DNA of 64,000 nt from [Mycobacterium] crassicus. Lineage in GTDB: Bacteria; Actinomycetota; Actinomycetes; Mycobacteriales; Mycobacteriaceae. Of this stretch, positions 26,743 to 37,099 are shown one piece after another (positions within the stretch are counted from its first letter, which is position 1; every line of letters begins with the position of its first letter). The stretch spans positions 4,360,549 to 4,424,548 of the forward strand of contig NZ_CP084029.1 in the NCBI RefSeq assembly GCF_020181615.1. Reading direction: 5' to 3'. The translations under genes were made by a program, and so were the position numbers. Under the pieces are notes generated by a model that was not told where the DNA came from, made no database searches, and worked only from the letters and a program-made list of their open reading frames with translations.

Positions 26743-26932
26743 TCAGGTTGTTGCAGGTAGAGGGCTCAGACCGGTCAATTCGGTCGGGGCCCTTCGCTGT
26801 TGGGGTCCACAGTTGAAATCCCCGCTGAGCGCGGCCCGCCAAGACCTGCACCGAACCCGCCACTACCGGGTCGCGTAGGTTCTTAGAGAACCGAATCCAC
26901 GAACTTTTGCGCAGCATTCAACGAAAGTCATC

Positions 26933-27190
26933 ATGTCCGAGGATCAGAACACAGACGTTCCACCGAATCACCTCTCCATCGATCCGCGCAGCGCCTTCTA
27001 CAACGAAGAGGTGCTCCGCCGCGACGTGGGAGTTCGCTTCAACGGCGCCGAGAGAACCAATGTGCACGAATACAACGTGGCCGAGGGTTGGGTGCGTGTG
27101 GAAGTCCCGACCGCCAAAGATCGCCGCGGAAATCCGATGGTCGTCAAGCTCAGCGGCACGGTCGAACCTTATTTCCGCCCAGCGGAATAG
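26933..27190 (+). CDS. DUF3297 family protein
   Basis: 85 residues, the family's usual length. LSIDPRSAFYNEEVLRRDVG, RFNGAERTNVHEYNVAEGWV and GTVEPYFR match the DUF3297 consensus as I know it, mostly from proteobacteria. Function unknown; no membrane helix. It lies 190 bp downstream of tRNA-Pro and has only a weak GAAAG upstream of ATG. The 26742-26932 spacer shows nothing else of note. Recognition is fairly confident, origin by transfer is only suggested. Confidence 0.8.
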   Translation: MSEDQNTDVPPNHLSIDPRSAFYNEEVLRRDVGVRFNGAERTNVHEYNVAEGWVRVEVPTAKDRRGNPMVVKLSGTVEPYFRPAE

Positions 27191-27303
27191 CAGATCCTGT
27201 CACCCCACCATGTGAGAGCAGCCCTGACCTGGGATAGCCCGGCCGAGGCCGTTTTGCGTCAGAAGACCCGTCTCGACTGCGGATACCGGCCTAGGCTGGA
27301 GTC

Positions 27304-27402
27304 GTGATGGAAGTAGTGCTCCCGTGGGTACTGCCGATCATCGCGATCCTGATCATCGTCAGCATCCTGATCGCGCTCTCGGCACACTTCAACCACGACT
27401 GA
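27304..27402 (+). CDS. 32-residue hydrophobic membrane peptide
   Basis: After V-M-E the peptide reads VLPWVLPIIAILIIVSILIA, one helix, then LSAHFNHD. TAGGCT (27292-27297) ends six bases before GTG 27304, so leaderless translation at GTG 27304 (or ATG 27307) is plausible. Codon third positions are GC-rich as in real genes. Too short for family assignment. Confidence 0.6.
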   Translation: MMEVVLPWVLPIIAILIIVSILIALSAHFNHD

Positions 27403-27465
27403 GTGGGACGAGCCACTCGGCGACCACGATGCCGGAATCCGGCCATCGCAAGTGCCGCCGTGTTT

Positions 27466-29268
27466 CTAGGCCGTCGGCGCCCAGCGCCAAGTCCGGGTCG
27501 ATTCGCCGCCCAGCGCCCGGGCCGTGTTGACCAGACCCACCATCGAGAACGCCTGCGGGGTGTTGCCGACCTGGCGCCCGGCTACGGTGTCGTATTCCTC
27601 GCTGAGCAGCCCGACATCGTTGCGCAGGCCCAGGAGCCGCTCGAACAGGGCGCGGGCCTCGTCGCGGCGTCCGATGCCGTGCAGTGCGTCGGCCAGCCAG
27701 AACGTGCACACCAGGAACGCACCCTCGGTGCCGGGCAGCCCGTCCACCGAGCCCTCGTCGGCCTGGTAGCGCCTCAGGAATCCGTCACTGGACAGCTCAC
27801 GCTGCACCGCCTCGACCGTCCCCACCACCCGGGGGTCGTCCCACGGCAGGAAACCCACCCGCGGGATGAGCAGCAGGGCCGAATCCAGGCCGGCTGAACC
27901 ATAGGACTGGGTGAAGGTTCCGCGCTCGGCGTCGAAGCCGTTCGCGCAGACGTCGGCGTGGATGGTGTCGGCCAGCACCCGCCACCGCTCGGCCGGGCCC
28001 GGCCGCCCGTGGGTCTCGATGGCGTGCACCGCGCGGTCCACCCCGGCCCAGGCCATCACCTTGGAATGCACGAAATGGCGTTGCGGGCCACGGACTTCCC
28101 ACAGGCTGGCATCGGGCCGGTTCCAGTGGCCTTCGAGGAAGTCCAGTAGGGCGCGCTGGATGTCCCAGGCGGTGTCCTCGCATTCCAGCCCGGAGTCCAG
28201 CACCAGGTTCAGCCCGTCGAGCACCTCGCCCCAGACGTCGAGCTGGAACTGCCCGGCAGCCGCGTTGCCGACTCGCACCGGCGCCGACCCGGCATATCCG
28301 GCCAGCCAATCCAGCGTCTGCTCCGGCAACCGGCGGGTGCCGTCCAGGCCGTACATGATCTGCAGCTTGGCCGGGTCGCCCGCCACCGCACGCACCAGCC
28401 ATTCCCGCCAGGCCTTGGCTTCAGCGACGTAGCCGGTGCCCAGCAATGCCTGAAGGGTGAAGGTGGCGTCCCGCAGCCAGCAGTACCGGTAGTCCCAATT
28501 GCGGACCCCACCAATGACTTCCGGCAGAGACGTGGTCGCGGCGGCGACGATCCCGCCGGTGGGGGCGTAGGTCAGCGCCTTGAGTGTGATCACCGCGCGG
28601 CGCACCGCGTCGGCCCATTGGCCCTCGTACCGGCACTGGTCGATCCAGTTCTGCCAGAACGCCTCCGTCTTCCCCAGCGCGCGCATCGCCTCCGATCGCA
28701 CCGCGTCGGGCAGCAGATGCGACGGTGTATGGGTCAGCACGAACGGCACCTTCTCGCCGGCGGACACCTCGAATTCCGCTACGGTGGTGAGGTTTTCGCC
28801 CCGGGTGGCCACCGGCGTGGTCAGACAGACGGTATCCGGTCCGGCCACCGCGATCAGCCCGTAGTCGCTGCGGCGCATCCAGGGCACCACATTGCCGTAG
28901 TCGAATCGGATCACCAGGTCCATCCGCATCGATACCCGGCCGGACACCCCCTCGACGATCCGAACCACGTCGGCGGCTTTACCGCGCGGCGGCATGAAGT
29001 CGGTGACCCGTACCGTGCCGTCGGCGGTGTCCCATTCGCTGTCGACGATCAGGGTGTCGCCGCGGTAGCCGCGCCGGGCGGCCGGGCCACCACCGGCTGG
29101 GGCGATACGCCAGTGACCGGCGGATTCGTCGTGCAGCAGCGCCGCGAAGCACGCCGGAGAGTCGAAGCGGGGCAGGCACAGCCAGTCGATGCTGCCGTCG
29201 CGGCCCAACAGCGCCGCGGTGTGCAGGTCACCGAGCAGCGCGTAGTCCTCGATCGGCGCCGATCCCAT
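27466..29268 (-). CDS. Glycoside hydrolase family 15 protein (glucoamylase/trehalase-like)
   Basis: 600 residues from ATG 29268; a longer frame overlaps yqeY. The N-terminal domain starts with IEDYALLGDLHTAALLG and GSIDWLCLPRFDSPACF; the (alpha/alpha)6 barrel contains RNWDYRYCWLRDATF and the C-terminal LPGTEGAFLVCTFWLADAL with the probable catalytic-base Glu. Related mycobacterial GH15 enzymes include trehalases; whether this one cleaves trehalose or glucans cannot be read from sequence. Cytosolic, no signal. Ten bases downstream of yqeY, same strand, probable operon. Confidence 0.9.
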   Translation of the reverse strand: MGSAPIEDYALLGDLHTAALLGRDGSIDWLCLPRFDSPACFAALLHDESAGHWRIAPAGGGPAARRGYRGDTLIVDSEWDTADGTVRVTDFMPPRGKAADVVRIVEGVSGRVSMRMDLVIRFDYGNVVPWMRRSDYGLIAVAGPDTVCLTTPVATRGENLTTVAEFEVSAGEKVPFVLTHTPSHLLPDAVRSEAMRALGKTEAFWQNWIDQCRYEGQWADAVRRAVITLKALTYAPTGGIVAAATTSLPEVIGGVRNWDYRYCWLRDATFTLQALLGTGYVAEAKAWREWLVRAVAGDPAKLQIMYGLDGTRRLPEQTLDWLAGYAGSAPVRVGNAAAGQFQLDVWGEVLDGLNLVLDSGLECEDTAWDIQRALLDFLEGHWNRPDASLWEVRGPQRHFVHSKVMAWAGVDRAVHAIETHGRPGPAERWRVLADTIHADVCANGFDAERGTFTQSYGSAGLDSALLLIPRVGFLPWDDPRVVGTVEAVQRELSSDGFLRRYQADEGSVDGLPGTEGAFLVCTFWLADALHGIGRRDEARALFERLLGLRNDVGLLSEEYDTVAGRQVGNTPQAFSMVGLVNTARALGGESTRTWRWAPTA

Positions 29269-29278
29269 CGGGCGATCG

Positions 29279-29743
29279 CTAGAGGCGGTCCTTGACCGCG
29301 GCAGACAGTCGGGAGCCGTCGGCCTTGCCCGCGGCAATCGCGGTGGCCGCCTTCATCACCTGGCCCATGTGCTTCATGTGCGGCCGCTCCCCGAGTTGTT
29401 CGGCCACCTGGGCGATCGCGGTGTCGACGACGTCCGCCAGTTCCGCCTCAGTGAGCGGCGCCGGCAGGTACTCGTCGATGATCCGCGCCTCGGCGTGCTC
29501 CTCGGCGGCGAGCACACCGCGGCCGTTCTCGGTGTAGATCGCGGCCGCCTCGGCACGCTTTCGGGCCTCGCGCGCCAGCACCTTGAGCACGTCCTCGTCG
29601 GTCAGCTCGCGGGCCTCCTTGCCGGAGACCTCCTCGGTTTGGATCGCGGCCAGCAGCATCCGCAAAGTCGCGGTGCGCATCTTGTCCTGTGCCTTCATCG
29701 CCGCGGTCAGGTCGGCCCGCAACTGAGATTTGAGTTCCGCCAT
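29279..29743 (-). CDS. GatB/YqeY domain protein
   Basis: 154 residues, full length for the family: LKSQLRADLTAAMKAQDK at the start and the C-terminal YqeY helices ending KADGSRLSAAVKDRL. Related to the tail domain of GatB amidotransferase; cellular role unclear. Counterpart of Rv3688c. Divergent from the GPPPGYG-repeat gene with only 25 bp between starts. Confidence 0.9.
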   Translation of the reverse strand: MAELKSQLRADLTAAMKAQDKMRTATLRMLLAAIQTEEVSGKEARELTDEDVLKVLAREARKRAEAAAIYTENGRGVLAAEEHAEARIIDEYLPAPLTEAELADVVDTAIAQVAEQLGERPHMKHMGQVMKAATAIAAGKADGSRLSAAVKDRL

Positions 29744-29768
29744 GCCGCATAACGCTACGCTCGGCCAT

Positions 29769-31097
29769 ATGGTGAATCCGCCACCGCCCGGCTACCCCGG
29801 CCCCGGCTTTCCCCCGCCCGGCTACGGCCCGCCGCCCGGTTACGGTCCGCCGCCCGGTTACGGTCCGCCGCCCGGTTACGGGCCGCCGCCACCCGGGTAC
29901 GGCCCCCATCCCGGTTACGGTCCGCCCCCGGGTTACGGCCCGCCCCCGGGTTACGGCCCGCCCCCGGGTTACGGCCCGCCCCCGGGTTACGGCCCGCCCC
30001 CGGGTTACGACTCCCCGCCACCGGGTTTCGGCCCGCCACCCGGTTTCGGCCCGCCACCCCCGGGCTATCCGCCGTATCCCCCGGCGCCCGGCTACGGCCC
30101 GCCCCCGGGTTATCCGCAGCCTGAACTCAAGCCCGGAGTGATCCCGCTGCGCCCACTGAGCCTGACCGACATCTACAACGGGGCGGTCGGCTACGTCCGG
30201 GCCAACCCGAAGGTCGTGCTCGGCCTGACCGCGATCGTCGTGGTGGCCACCCAGATCATCAACGGGATCGCCCAATTCGGGCTGATGTCAGCGCTCGGAC
30301 CGTCGCGCACCGGTTCGTCGCCCGACGAGATGACCCTGGGTGACGTGGGGCCGTGGATGACCGCGATGGTCGGCGCCGGCATCGTCACCGGACTGGGCAC
30401 CGTCGTGTTGACCGGGATGCTCACCGCCGTCGTCGGGCGCGCGGTGTTCGGCTCACCCATCACCATGGGCGAAGCCTGGGCGATCGTGCGAACCCGCTTC
30501 GCGGCGTTGATCGGCCTGACCGCCCTGCTCGGGCTGGCCGCGGTGTTGTTGTTCGGCGTGGTGGCCATAATCATCACCGTCGCCGGGGGCACCGCAGGAC
30601 CGGGTGCCGCGGTGCTGGTCGGCCTGCCACTGGTGTTGGGGCTGATCGCGGCGCTGGGGTTCGGCTACGCCGTGCTGATCTTCGCGCCGACGGTGATCGT
30701 GCTGGAACGCCAACCGGTGATGGAGTCAATCCGACGGTCATATGCCTTGGTGCGCAACAGTTTCTGGCGGGTACTGGGGATCATGATCCTGACCGGCCTG
30801 ATCGCGTCCCTGGTCAGCAGCGCGGTGGCGTTCCCGTTCGACATCATCGGGATGGCGATCAACCACGGCGCGGACGCCACTCTCGGCGCAGCGCAGCTGA
30901 GCGTGTTCGCCCGGGTGGGCGCAACCATCGGCCAGATCATCGTGCTGCCCTTCACCGCCGGTGTGGCGGTGCTGCTGTACACCGATCGCCGCATCCGGGC
31001 CGAGGCATTCGATCTGGTCCTGCGGACCGGGGCGATGAACGGGCCGCACCTCGCCGCGTCCACCGACGGCTTGTGGCTGACCCGGCCACTGGGGTGA
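29769..31097 (+). CDS. Proline-rich-repeat membrane protein (Rv3689-like)
   Basis: 442 residues. Residues 1-120 are a low-complexity cytosolic region built from GPPPGYG/GPPPGFG repeats. The rest holds about six membrane helices, e.g. VLGLTAIVVVATQIINGIAQ, LIGLTALLGLAAVLLFGVVA and VLGIMILTGLIASLVSSAVA, with the conserved linker IVLERQPVMESIRRSYALVR between helices four and five. It heads the DUF4129-DUF4350-MoxR-DUF58 operon (10 bp to the next gene). ATG 29769 preferred over ATG 29730. Function unknown. Confidence 0.88.
   Translation: MVNPPPPGYPGPGFPPPGYGPPPGYGPPPGYGPPPGYGPPPPGYGPHPGYGPPPGYGPPPGYGPPPGYGPPPGYGPPPGYDSPPPGFGPPPGFGPPPPGYPPYPPAPGYGPPPGYPQPELKPGVIPLRPLSLTDIYNGAVGYVRANPKVVLGLTAIVVVATQIINGIAQFGLMSALGPSRTGSSPDEMTLGDVGPWMTAMVGAGIVTGLGTVVLTGMLTAVVGRAVFGSPITMGEAWAIVRTRFAALIGLTALLGLAAVLLFGVVAIIITVAGGTAGPGAAVLVGLPLVLGLIAALGFGYAVLIFAPTVIVLERQPVMESIRRSYALVRNSFWRVLGIMILTGLIASLVSSAVAFPFDIIGMAINHGADATLGAAQLSVFARVGATIGQIIVLPFTAGVAVLLYTDRRIRAEAFDLVLRTGAMNGPHLAASTDGLWLTRPLG
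29810..30115 (+). repeat. Tandem coding repeat, 18-bp and 21-bp units (GPPPGY)
   Basis: The DNA repeats GGCCCGCCCCCGGGTTAC (18 bp) at least four times in a row between about 29935 and 30008, flanked by diverged 21-bp versions. Near-identity of the central units suggests recent slippage, so copy number may vary between strains. Confidence 0.85.
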
Positions 31098-31107
31098 AGG
31101 CGGCGTT

Positions 31108-31716
31108 GTGGCAGGCGTCGACATCGACAGCGACACCGCCCGCGAGGCCGCGGAACGGGAACTGAGCAAACCGATCTACCCGCGGCCGTCGCCGAAGCAG
31201 CAGTTCATCGACTTCATCGAGTCGCTGGTGCGACGGCTGGTGATCAAGGGCGCAGAACTGCCCGGCGGGTGGTTCACCATCAGCCTGCTGCTGATCCTGC
31301 TCGTGGCGGCGGCGCTGGTCGCCGTTCACGTCGGCCGCCGCACCCTGCGTGACCGCCGCCGTGATCGGCCGCTGTTCGGCACCGCAGCGCTCAGCGCCGC
31401 CGAACACCGCGCGACCGCGCAGCGCTGCGCGGCGGCGGCGGATTGGGCCGAGGCGATCCGGCACCGGTTGCGGGCGGTGGCCCGCGAACTCGAGGAGACC
31501 GGGGTGGTCCATCCCGCCCCGGGACGTACCGCCACCGAACTGGCCCGCGACGCCGGTGCGGCCCTGCCCGGGCTGACGGGCGAGTTGTTCCGGGCGGCTG
31601 AGACCTTCAACGACGTCAACTACGGCGAGCTGCCGGCCACCCCGGACGGCTACCGGATTGTCGCCGAGCTCGACGATCAGGTGCGGGCCACAGCGCAGCG
31701 GCGGCAACACCGGTGA
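31108..31716 (+). CDS. DUF4129 membrane protein (Rv3690-like)
   Basis: 202 residues. Short N-terminal part, one membrane helix (WFTISLLLILLVAAALVAVHV), then the DUF4129 domain: AAADWAEAIRHRLRAVAREL, PGRTATELARDAG and FNDVNYGELPAT. DUF4129 is often found with transglutaminase/DUF58/MoxR operons. GTG 31108 lies 10 bp after the previous stop. Function unknown. Confidence 0.87.
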   Translation: MAGVDIDSDTAREAAERELSKPIYPRPSPKQQFIDFIESLVRRLVIKGAELPGGWFTISLLLILLVAAALVAVHVGRRTLRDRRRDRPLFGTAALSAAEHRATAQRCAAAADWAEAIRHRLRAVARELEETGVVHPAPGRTATELARDAGAALPGLTGELFRAAETFNDVNYGELPATPDGYRIVAELDDQVRATAQRRQHR

Positions 31717-32827
31717 CGACGACGCGGCGGACGTGGCTGTGGGCGGTGTTGGCCCTGGCGGTGATCGTGGTGGTTGCCGCGGTGGGCACCTACCTGGGCA
31801 GCCCGCGGCCGGGTGGCCGGATGGATGCGAACGCCACCGGACCCGACGGCGCGCACGCCCTGGTGACGTTGTTGCGCGACCGCGGTGTCGAGGTGGTGGT
31901 CGCCGACACCGTCAGCGATGTCGCCCGCGAGGCACGCCCGGACACACTGGTGCTGGTGGCCGAGACCCAGCGCATCGCCGGCCCGGATGCTGGGGCGCTG
32001 TTGGACCGGTTGGCTCAGGTTCCCGGCGACCTGCTGTTGGTGGCGCCCGATGCCCGGGCCCGTAAGGCCCTGGCCCCGGCGATCCGATCCGGGCCACCGC
32101 GGGCGTTCACCGCCGAACCCGATTGCCGGATGCGGGCGGCCGAACGCGCCGGGTCGGTCGATCTGCGCACCACCGCGACATACGCCGCCGAGCACGGCCA
32201 GCCGGTCCGCAGCTGCTACGAGGGTGCACTGGTGCGCTACCACAGCGGCGATCGGACCGTCACGGTGATCGGCAGCGCGTCCTTCATGACGAACACCGAT
32301 CTGGCACGTGCGGGCAATGCCGCGCTGGCGATGAACCTCGCCGGCGCGCGGGAGCGCCTGATCTGGTACGCACCGCAACGCATTGAGGGCGGAAAAGCCG
32401 GAACCGCAACGATTTCCGATCTCATCCCATCCGGCGTGCGCTGGCTGGTCTGGCAGCTGTGCGTCGCGTTGGCACTGGCGGCGCTGTGGAAGGGCCGCCG
32501 GCTCGGACCGCTGGTGGCCGAGCCGCTGCCGGTCGTGGTGCGCGCATCGGAGACCGTCGAGGGCCTGGGTCGGCTCTACCGTTCGCGGCGGGCCCGCGAC
32601 CGCGCAGCGGCGGCGCTGCGCACCGCCACACTGCGGCGATTGGCCCCCCGACTGGGCCTGGGGCCCGCACCGGATCCCGGCATCCTGATCGCCGCGGTGA
32701 CGCAACGTATCGGCGGGCACCCGGACCTGCTGTGGCACACCCTGTTCGGGCCCGCTCCGGACTCCGACGACGCCCTGGTGCGTCTGGCAAACGCACTCGA
32801 CGACATCGAAAGGCAGGTCACCCACTC

Positions 32828-32831
<4 letters not shown>
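31713..32831 (+). CDS. DUF4350 membrane protein (Rv3691-like)
   Basis: 372 residues. Helix TWLWAVLALAVIVVVAAVGT at the N-terminus, an extracytoplasmic Rossmann-like domain (ALVTLLRDRGVEVVVADTVS, DTLVLVAETQRI), and a second helix near residue 245 (WLVWQLCVALALAALW). The overlap with the previous gene is GTGA. The topology places the domain outside the membrane while the C-terminal 120 residues are cytosolic and could meet MoxR. Confidence 0.86.
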
Positions 32832-33801
<970 letters not shown>

Positions 33802-33805
<4 letters not shown>

Positions 33806-35121
33806 TCCTGACCGGTCGCGCCGCGCTGATCGCGCTGATCTGCGCCCTGCCCGTCGCGCTGGCCCCGTGGCCGGCGACGGCGTTCGCGGTATTGCTGGCC
33901 GGTCTCGGAATCGCGGTGGTGATCGACGCGGCGCTGGCCGCCGACCCGGCCGTGTTGCGCTTCAACCGCTCCATGGACGGCGCCGTCCGGCTGGGCGAGT
34001 CGGTGCCGACCACCCTGTCGATCATCAACGGCGGCCGCCGGTTACGCGGCCAGGTGCGCGACGCCTGGCCGCCCAGTGCATGCGCCGCGCCACGCGCCCA
34101 CCCGCTGGACCTACCCGCCGAGCGGGAGCACCGAGTGGTCACCGTGCTGCGGCCGAGCCGTCGTGGCGACCAGTGCGCCGCCCGGGTCACCGTCCGTTCG
34201 ATCGGCCCGCTGGGCCTGGCCGGGCGTCAGCGCTCCAGGACCGTTCCCGGCCAGGTGCGGGTGCTGCCCCCGTTCCTGTCCCGCCGGCACCTGCCGGCCC
34301 GATTGGCCCGGCTGCGGGAGATCGACGGGAACCTGCCCGCACTGGTCCGCGGTCAGGGCAGCGAATTCGACTCCCTGCGCGAGTACGTCGCCGGCGACGA
34401 CGTGCGCTCGATCGACTGGCGGGCCACCGCCCGGCGCGCCGATGTGGTGGTGCGGACCTGGCGGCCCGAACGCGACCGGCGGGTGGTGATCGTGCTGGAC
34501 ACCGGCCGGACCGCAGCCGGCCGGATCGGCGTGGACCCGACCTCGCGCGATCCGGCGGGCTGGCCCCGGCTGGACTGGTCGATGGACGCGGCACTGTTGC
34601 TGGCGGCGTTGGCATTACGTGCCGGCGATCACGTCGACCTGCTCGCCCACGATCAGGTGACCCGGGCCGGTGTGTTCGGCGCCTCCCGCACCCGACTGTT
34701 CGCCCAACTGGTCGACGCGATGGCGCCGCTGCAGCCGGCCCTGGTCGAATCGGACGCCACGGCGATGCTGGCCACGCTGTCGCGGCGGGCGCGCCGCGAC
34801 AATCTGGTGGTGCTGCTGACCGATCTGAATGCCTCCGCCCTGGAAGAGGGCCTGCTGCCAGTCCTGCCGAAGCTGACCGCCGAACACCAGGTGATCCTGG
34901 CCGCGGTCGCCGATCCGCGGGTGGAACGCCTGGCTCAGGGGCGCGCCGACGCGGCAGCGGTCTACGACGCGGGTGCTGCGGAACGCTCCCGCAATCAGCG
35001 GCAGGCGATAGCGGCCCGGTTGCGTCGCGCCGGAGTGGACGTCATCGACGCCCCGCCCGACGAGTTGGCGCCGGCGCTGGCCGATGCCTATCTGGCGATG
35101 AAGGCCGCCGGGCGGCTCTAA
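33802..35121 (+). CDS. DUF58 family protein (Rv3693-like)
   Basis: 439 residues. Two N-terminal membrane helices (ALIALICALPVALAPWPATA and AFAVLLAGLGIAVVIDAALA), then the DUF58 core with GSEFDSLREYVAGDDVRSID and WRATARRADVVVRTW at about 190-215; the second half resembles a VWA domain (VVIVLDTGRTAAG as MIDAS-like strand). Last gene of the MoxR operon; its stop overlaps the convergent SpoIIM-like gene by four bases. Confidence 0.9.
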
Positions 35122-36137
35122 CTGGTGGGCACCACGTCGGGGGCGTCGGCGATGTCGCCGGTCTCGTCTGCGGCGACCGCCTTGCGGCCGAAGTGCACCA
35201 CGTAGCCCAGAAACACCGCCTCGGCGAGCACCCCGATGCCGATCCGCAGCCACGTCGGGAACGCCGACGGAGTCACCATCGCCTCGATCAACCCGGATGC
35301 GCCCAGCACCACCACCAGTCCCACCGCGACCGCGACGACAGCCCGGCCCTGCTCGGCGAGCACCTGTCCGCGGGGCCGGTCGCCCGGGGCGATCACCGTC
35401 CAGCCCAGCCGCATCCCCACCGCGCCGGCCAGGAACACCGCGGTCAGCTCCAGCAGGCCGTGCGGGATGAGCAGGCCCAGCATGAACCCGCCCCGGCCGG
35501 CCTGGAACATCAAACCGAGTCCCACCCCGAGGTTGGCGGCGTTGGCCAACAGCAGCGCCGGGATCGGCAGACCCAATAGGACGGCGAACGCGATGGCGCG
35601 CGCGGCAACCCAGGCGTTGTTCAACCAGACCTGCAGGGCGAAGGATCCGGCGGGATGGTCGCTGTAGTACGCCTCGAAGTCGTGATTGACCAACCTGTCG
35701 ATCTCCGCGGGAGTGCCGATCACCGCCTGCACATCGGGATTGCCGGCCACCCAGCAGGCGATGACCGTGGCGACCGCCAGGAACACGACAGCGGTGCCCA
35801 GCCACCACCGCCAGGCCCGGTAGGCGACCACCGGGAACGACACCGTCGCGAACCGGACGAACTCCGAGGCCAGCGGCGCGTGGGCACCGGTGACGGCGGC
35901 CCGCGAGCGCGCCACCAGGGTGGACAGCCGGCCGATGAGCGCGGCGTCCGAGGATGACGACCGCAGCATCGACAGATGCGTGGACACCCGCTGATAGAGC
36001 TCCACCAGTTCGTCGACCTCGGCGCCGGTCAGCCTGCGACGCTTCTTGACCAGCGACTCGAGTCGATTCCAGGCGGGGCGATGGGTCAGCACGAAGGCGT
36101 CGACATCCACGCCGTCGAGCCTAACGTCGGAACTCAT
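35118..36137 (-). CDS. SpoIIM-like (stage II sporulation M) membrane protein
   Basis: 339 residues. A soluble N-terminal part (RPAWNRLESLVKKRRRLTGAE) precedes six or so membrane helices. GLLIPHGLLELTAVFLAGAVG is the PHG-E signature of the SpoIIM/DUF95 family. In non-sporulating actinobacteria these genes sit beside RDD and MoxR-DUF58 genes, as here (Rv3694c). Function unknown. Confidence 0.9.
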   Translation of the reverse strand: MSSDVRLDGVDVDAFVLTHRPAWNRLESLVKKRRRLTGAEVDELVELYQRVSTHLSMLRSSSSDAALIGRLSTLVARSRAAVTGAHAPLASEFVRFATVSFPVVAYRAWRWWLGTAVVFLAVATVIACWVAGNPDVQAVIGTPAEIDRLVNHDFEAYYSDHPAGSFALQVWLNNAWVAARAIAFAVLLGLPIPALLLANAANLGVGLGLMFQAGRGGFMLGLLIPHGLLELTAVFLAGAVGMRLGWTVIAPGDRPRGQVLAEQGRAVVAVAVGLVVVLGASGLIEAMVTPSAFPTWLRIGIGVLAEAVFLGYVVHFGRKAVAADETGDIADAPDVVPTS

Positions 36138-36169
36138 CGCCGTATCGGATCGCGGGTAGCGTCTGCTCT

Positions 36170-37000
36170 ATGTCCAACCGCAGCCCTGAGCTGGTGACCG
36201 GTGACGCCGTCGTCCTCGACATCGCGATCGCGCAGCTGCCGGTGCGGGCGGTCAGCGCGCTGATCGACATCACCGTCGTCATGGTGGGCTACGTCTGCTC
36301 GATGGTGCTGTGGGCGACCACCCTGGGCCGCTTCGACGGCGCCCTGACCGCGGCGATCATGATCGTCTTCGCGGTGCTGCTGCTGGTGGGCTATCCGGTC
36401 GCGATGGAGACCGCGACCCGGGGCCGGTCGCTGGGGAAGATGGCGATGGGCCTGCGGGTGGTCTCCGACGACGGTGGCCCGGAACGCTTCCGGCAGGCGC
36501 TGTTTCGGGCGCTGGCCGCGGTGGTGGAGATCTGGGCCCTGACCGGTAGCCCGGCGGTGATCTGCAGCCTGCTGTCACCTCGGGGCAAGCGGCTGGGCGA
36601 TATCTTCGCCGGCACCATCGTGATCAGCGAGCGCGGGCCGACGGCGGCGCCGCCGCCGTTGATGCCGCCCGGGCTGGCCTGGTGGGCGTCCGCACTGCAA
36701 CTGTCGGGGCTGCGGACCGAATCCGCGGAGCTGGCAAGGCAATTCCTGGGCCGTGCGGCACAGCTGGACCCGCACACCCGGCAGATGATGGCGTATCGGA
36801 TCTCCGGTGAGGTGCTCGCGCACATCTCACCTCCGCCGCCCCCGGACGCCCCGCCGGAGCTGGTGCTGGCGGCGGTGCTCGCCGAGCGGCATCAGCGCGA
36901 GCTGGCCCGGTTGCACTCTGGGGTTCCCTACTCTGCTTTCCCGCCCGCGCCCGGACCGTGGGCGCCCCCGGGTACCGGAGGTTTTGCCCCGCCGCGCTGA
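36170..37000 (+). CDS. RDD family membrane protein (Rv3695-like)
   Basis: 276 residues. Four hydrophobic helices lie within residues 20-140 (for example ALIDITVVMVGYVCSMVLWA and AAIMIVFAVLLLVGYPVAME), with RGRSLGKMAMGLRVVSDDGG and SPRGKRLGDIFAGTIVI as RDD hallmarks, then a cytosolic C-terminal domain of about 125 residues ending in a Pro-rich tail. TAGCGT (36157-36162) ends seven bases before ATG 36170, so probably leaderless. Divergent from the SpoIIM-like gene by 32 bp. Confidence 0.9.
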   Translation: MSNRSPELVTGDAVVLDIAIAQLPVRAVSALIDITVVMVGYVCSMVLWATTLGRFDGALTAAIMIVFAVLLLVGYPVAMETATRGRSLGKMAMGLRVVSDDGGPERFRQALFRALAAVVEIWALTGSPAVICSLLSPRGKRLGDIFAGTIVISERGPTAAPPPLMPPGLAWWASALQLSGLRTESAELARQFLGRAAQLDPHTRQMMAYRISGEVLAHISPPPPPDAPPELVLAAVLAERHQRELARLHSGVPYSAFPPAPGPWAPPGTGGFAPPR

Positions 37001-37035
37001 GCAACCGCACGATCAACCGTTGCATCTCGATAGTT

Positions 37036-37062
37036 CCCGATATATCGTCAACATATCGGGAG
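37036..37062. promoter_or_regulatory. PadR operator in the padR promoter
   Basis: TCCCGATAT (37036-37044) and ATATCGGGA (37054-37062) are perfect inverted 9-bp arms with a 9-bp spacer. Dyads of ATAT-type half sites are typical of PadR proteins, and the site lies 38 bp before padR, so autoregulation is the simplest reading. Confidence 0.7.
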
Positions 37063-37099
37063 TGATGGACGCTCCCTTTCGAGAGCATTGAGGTGACGA

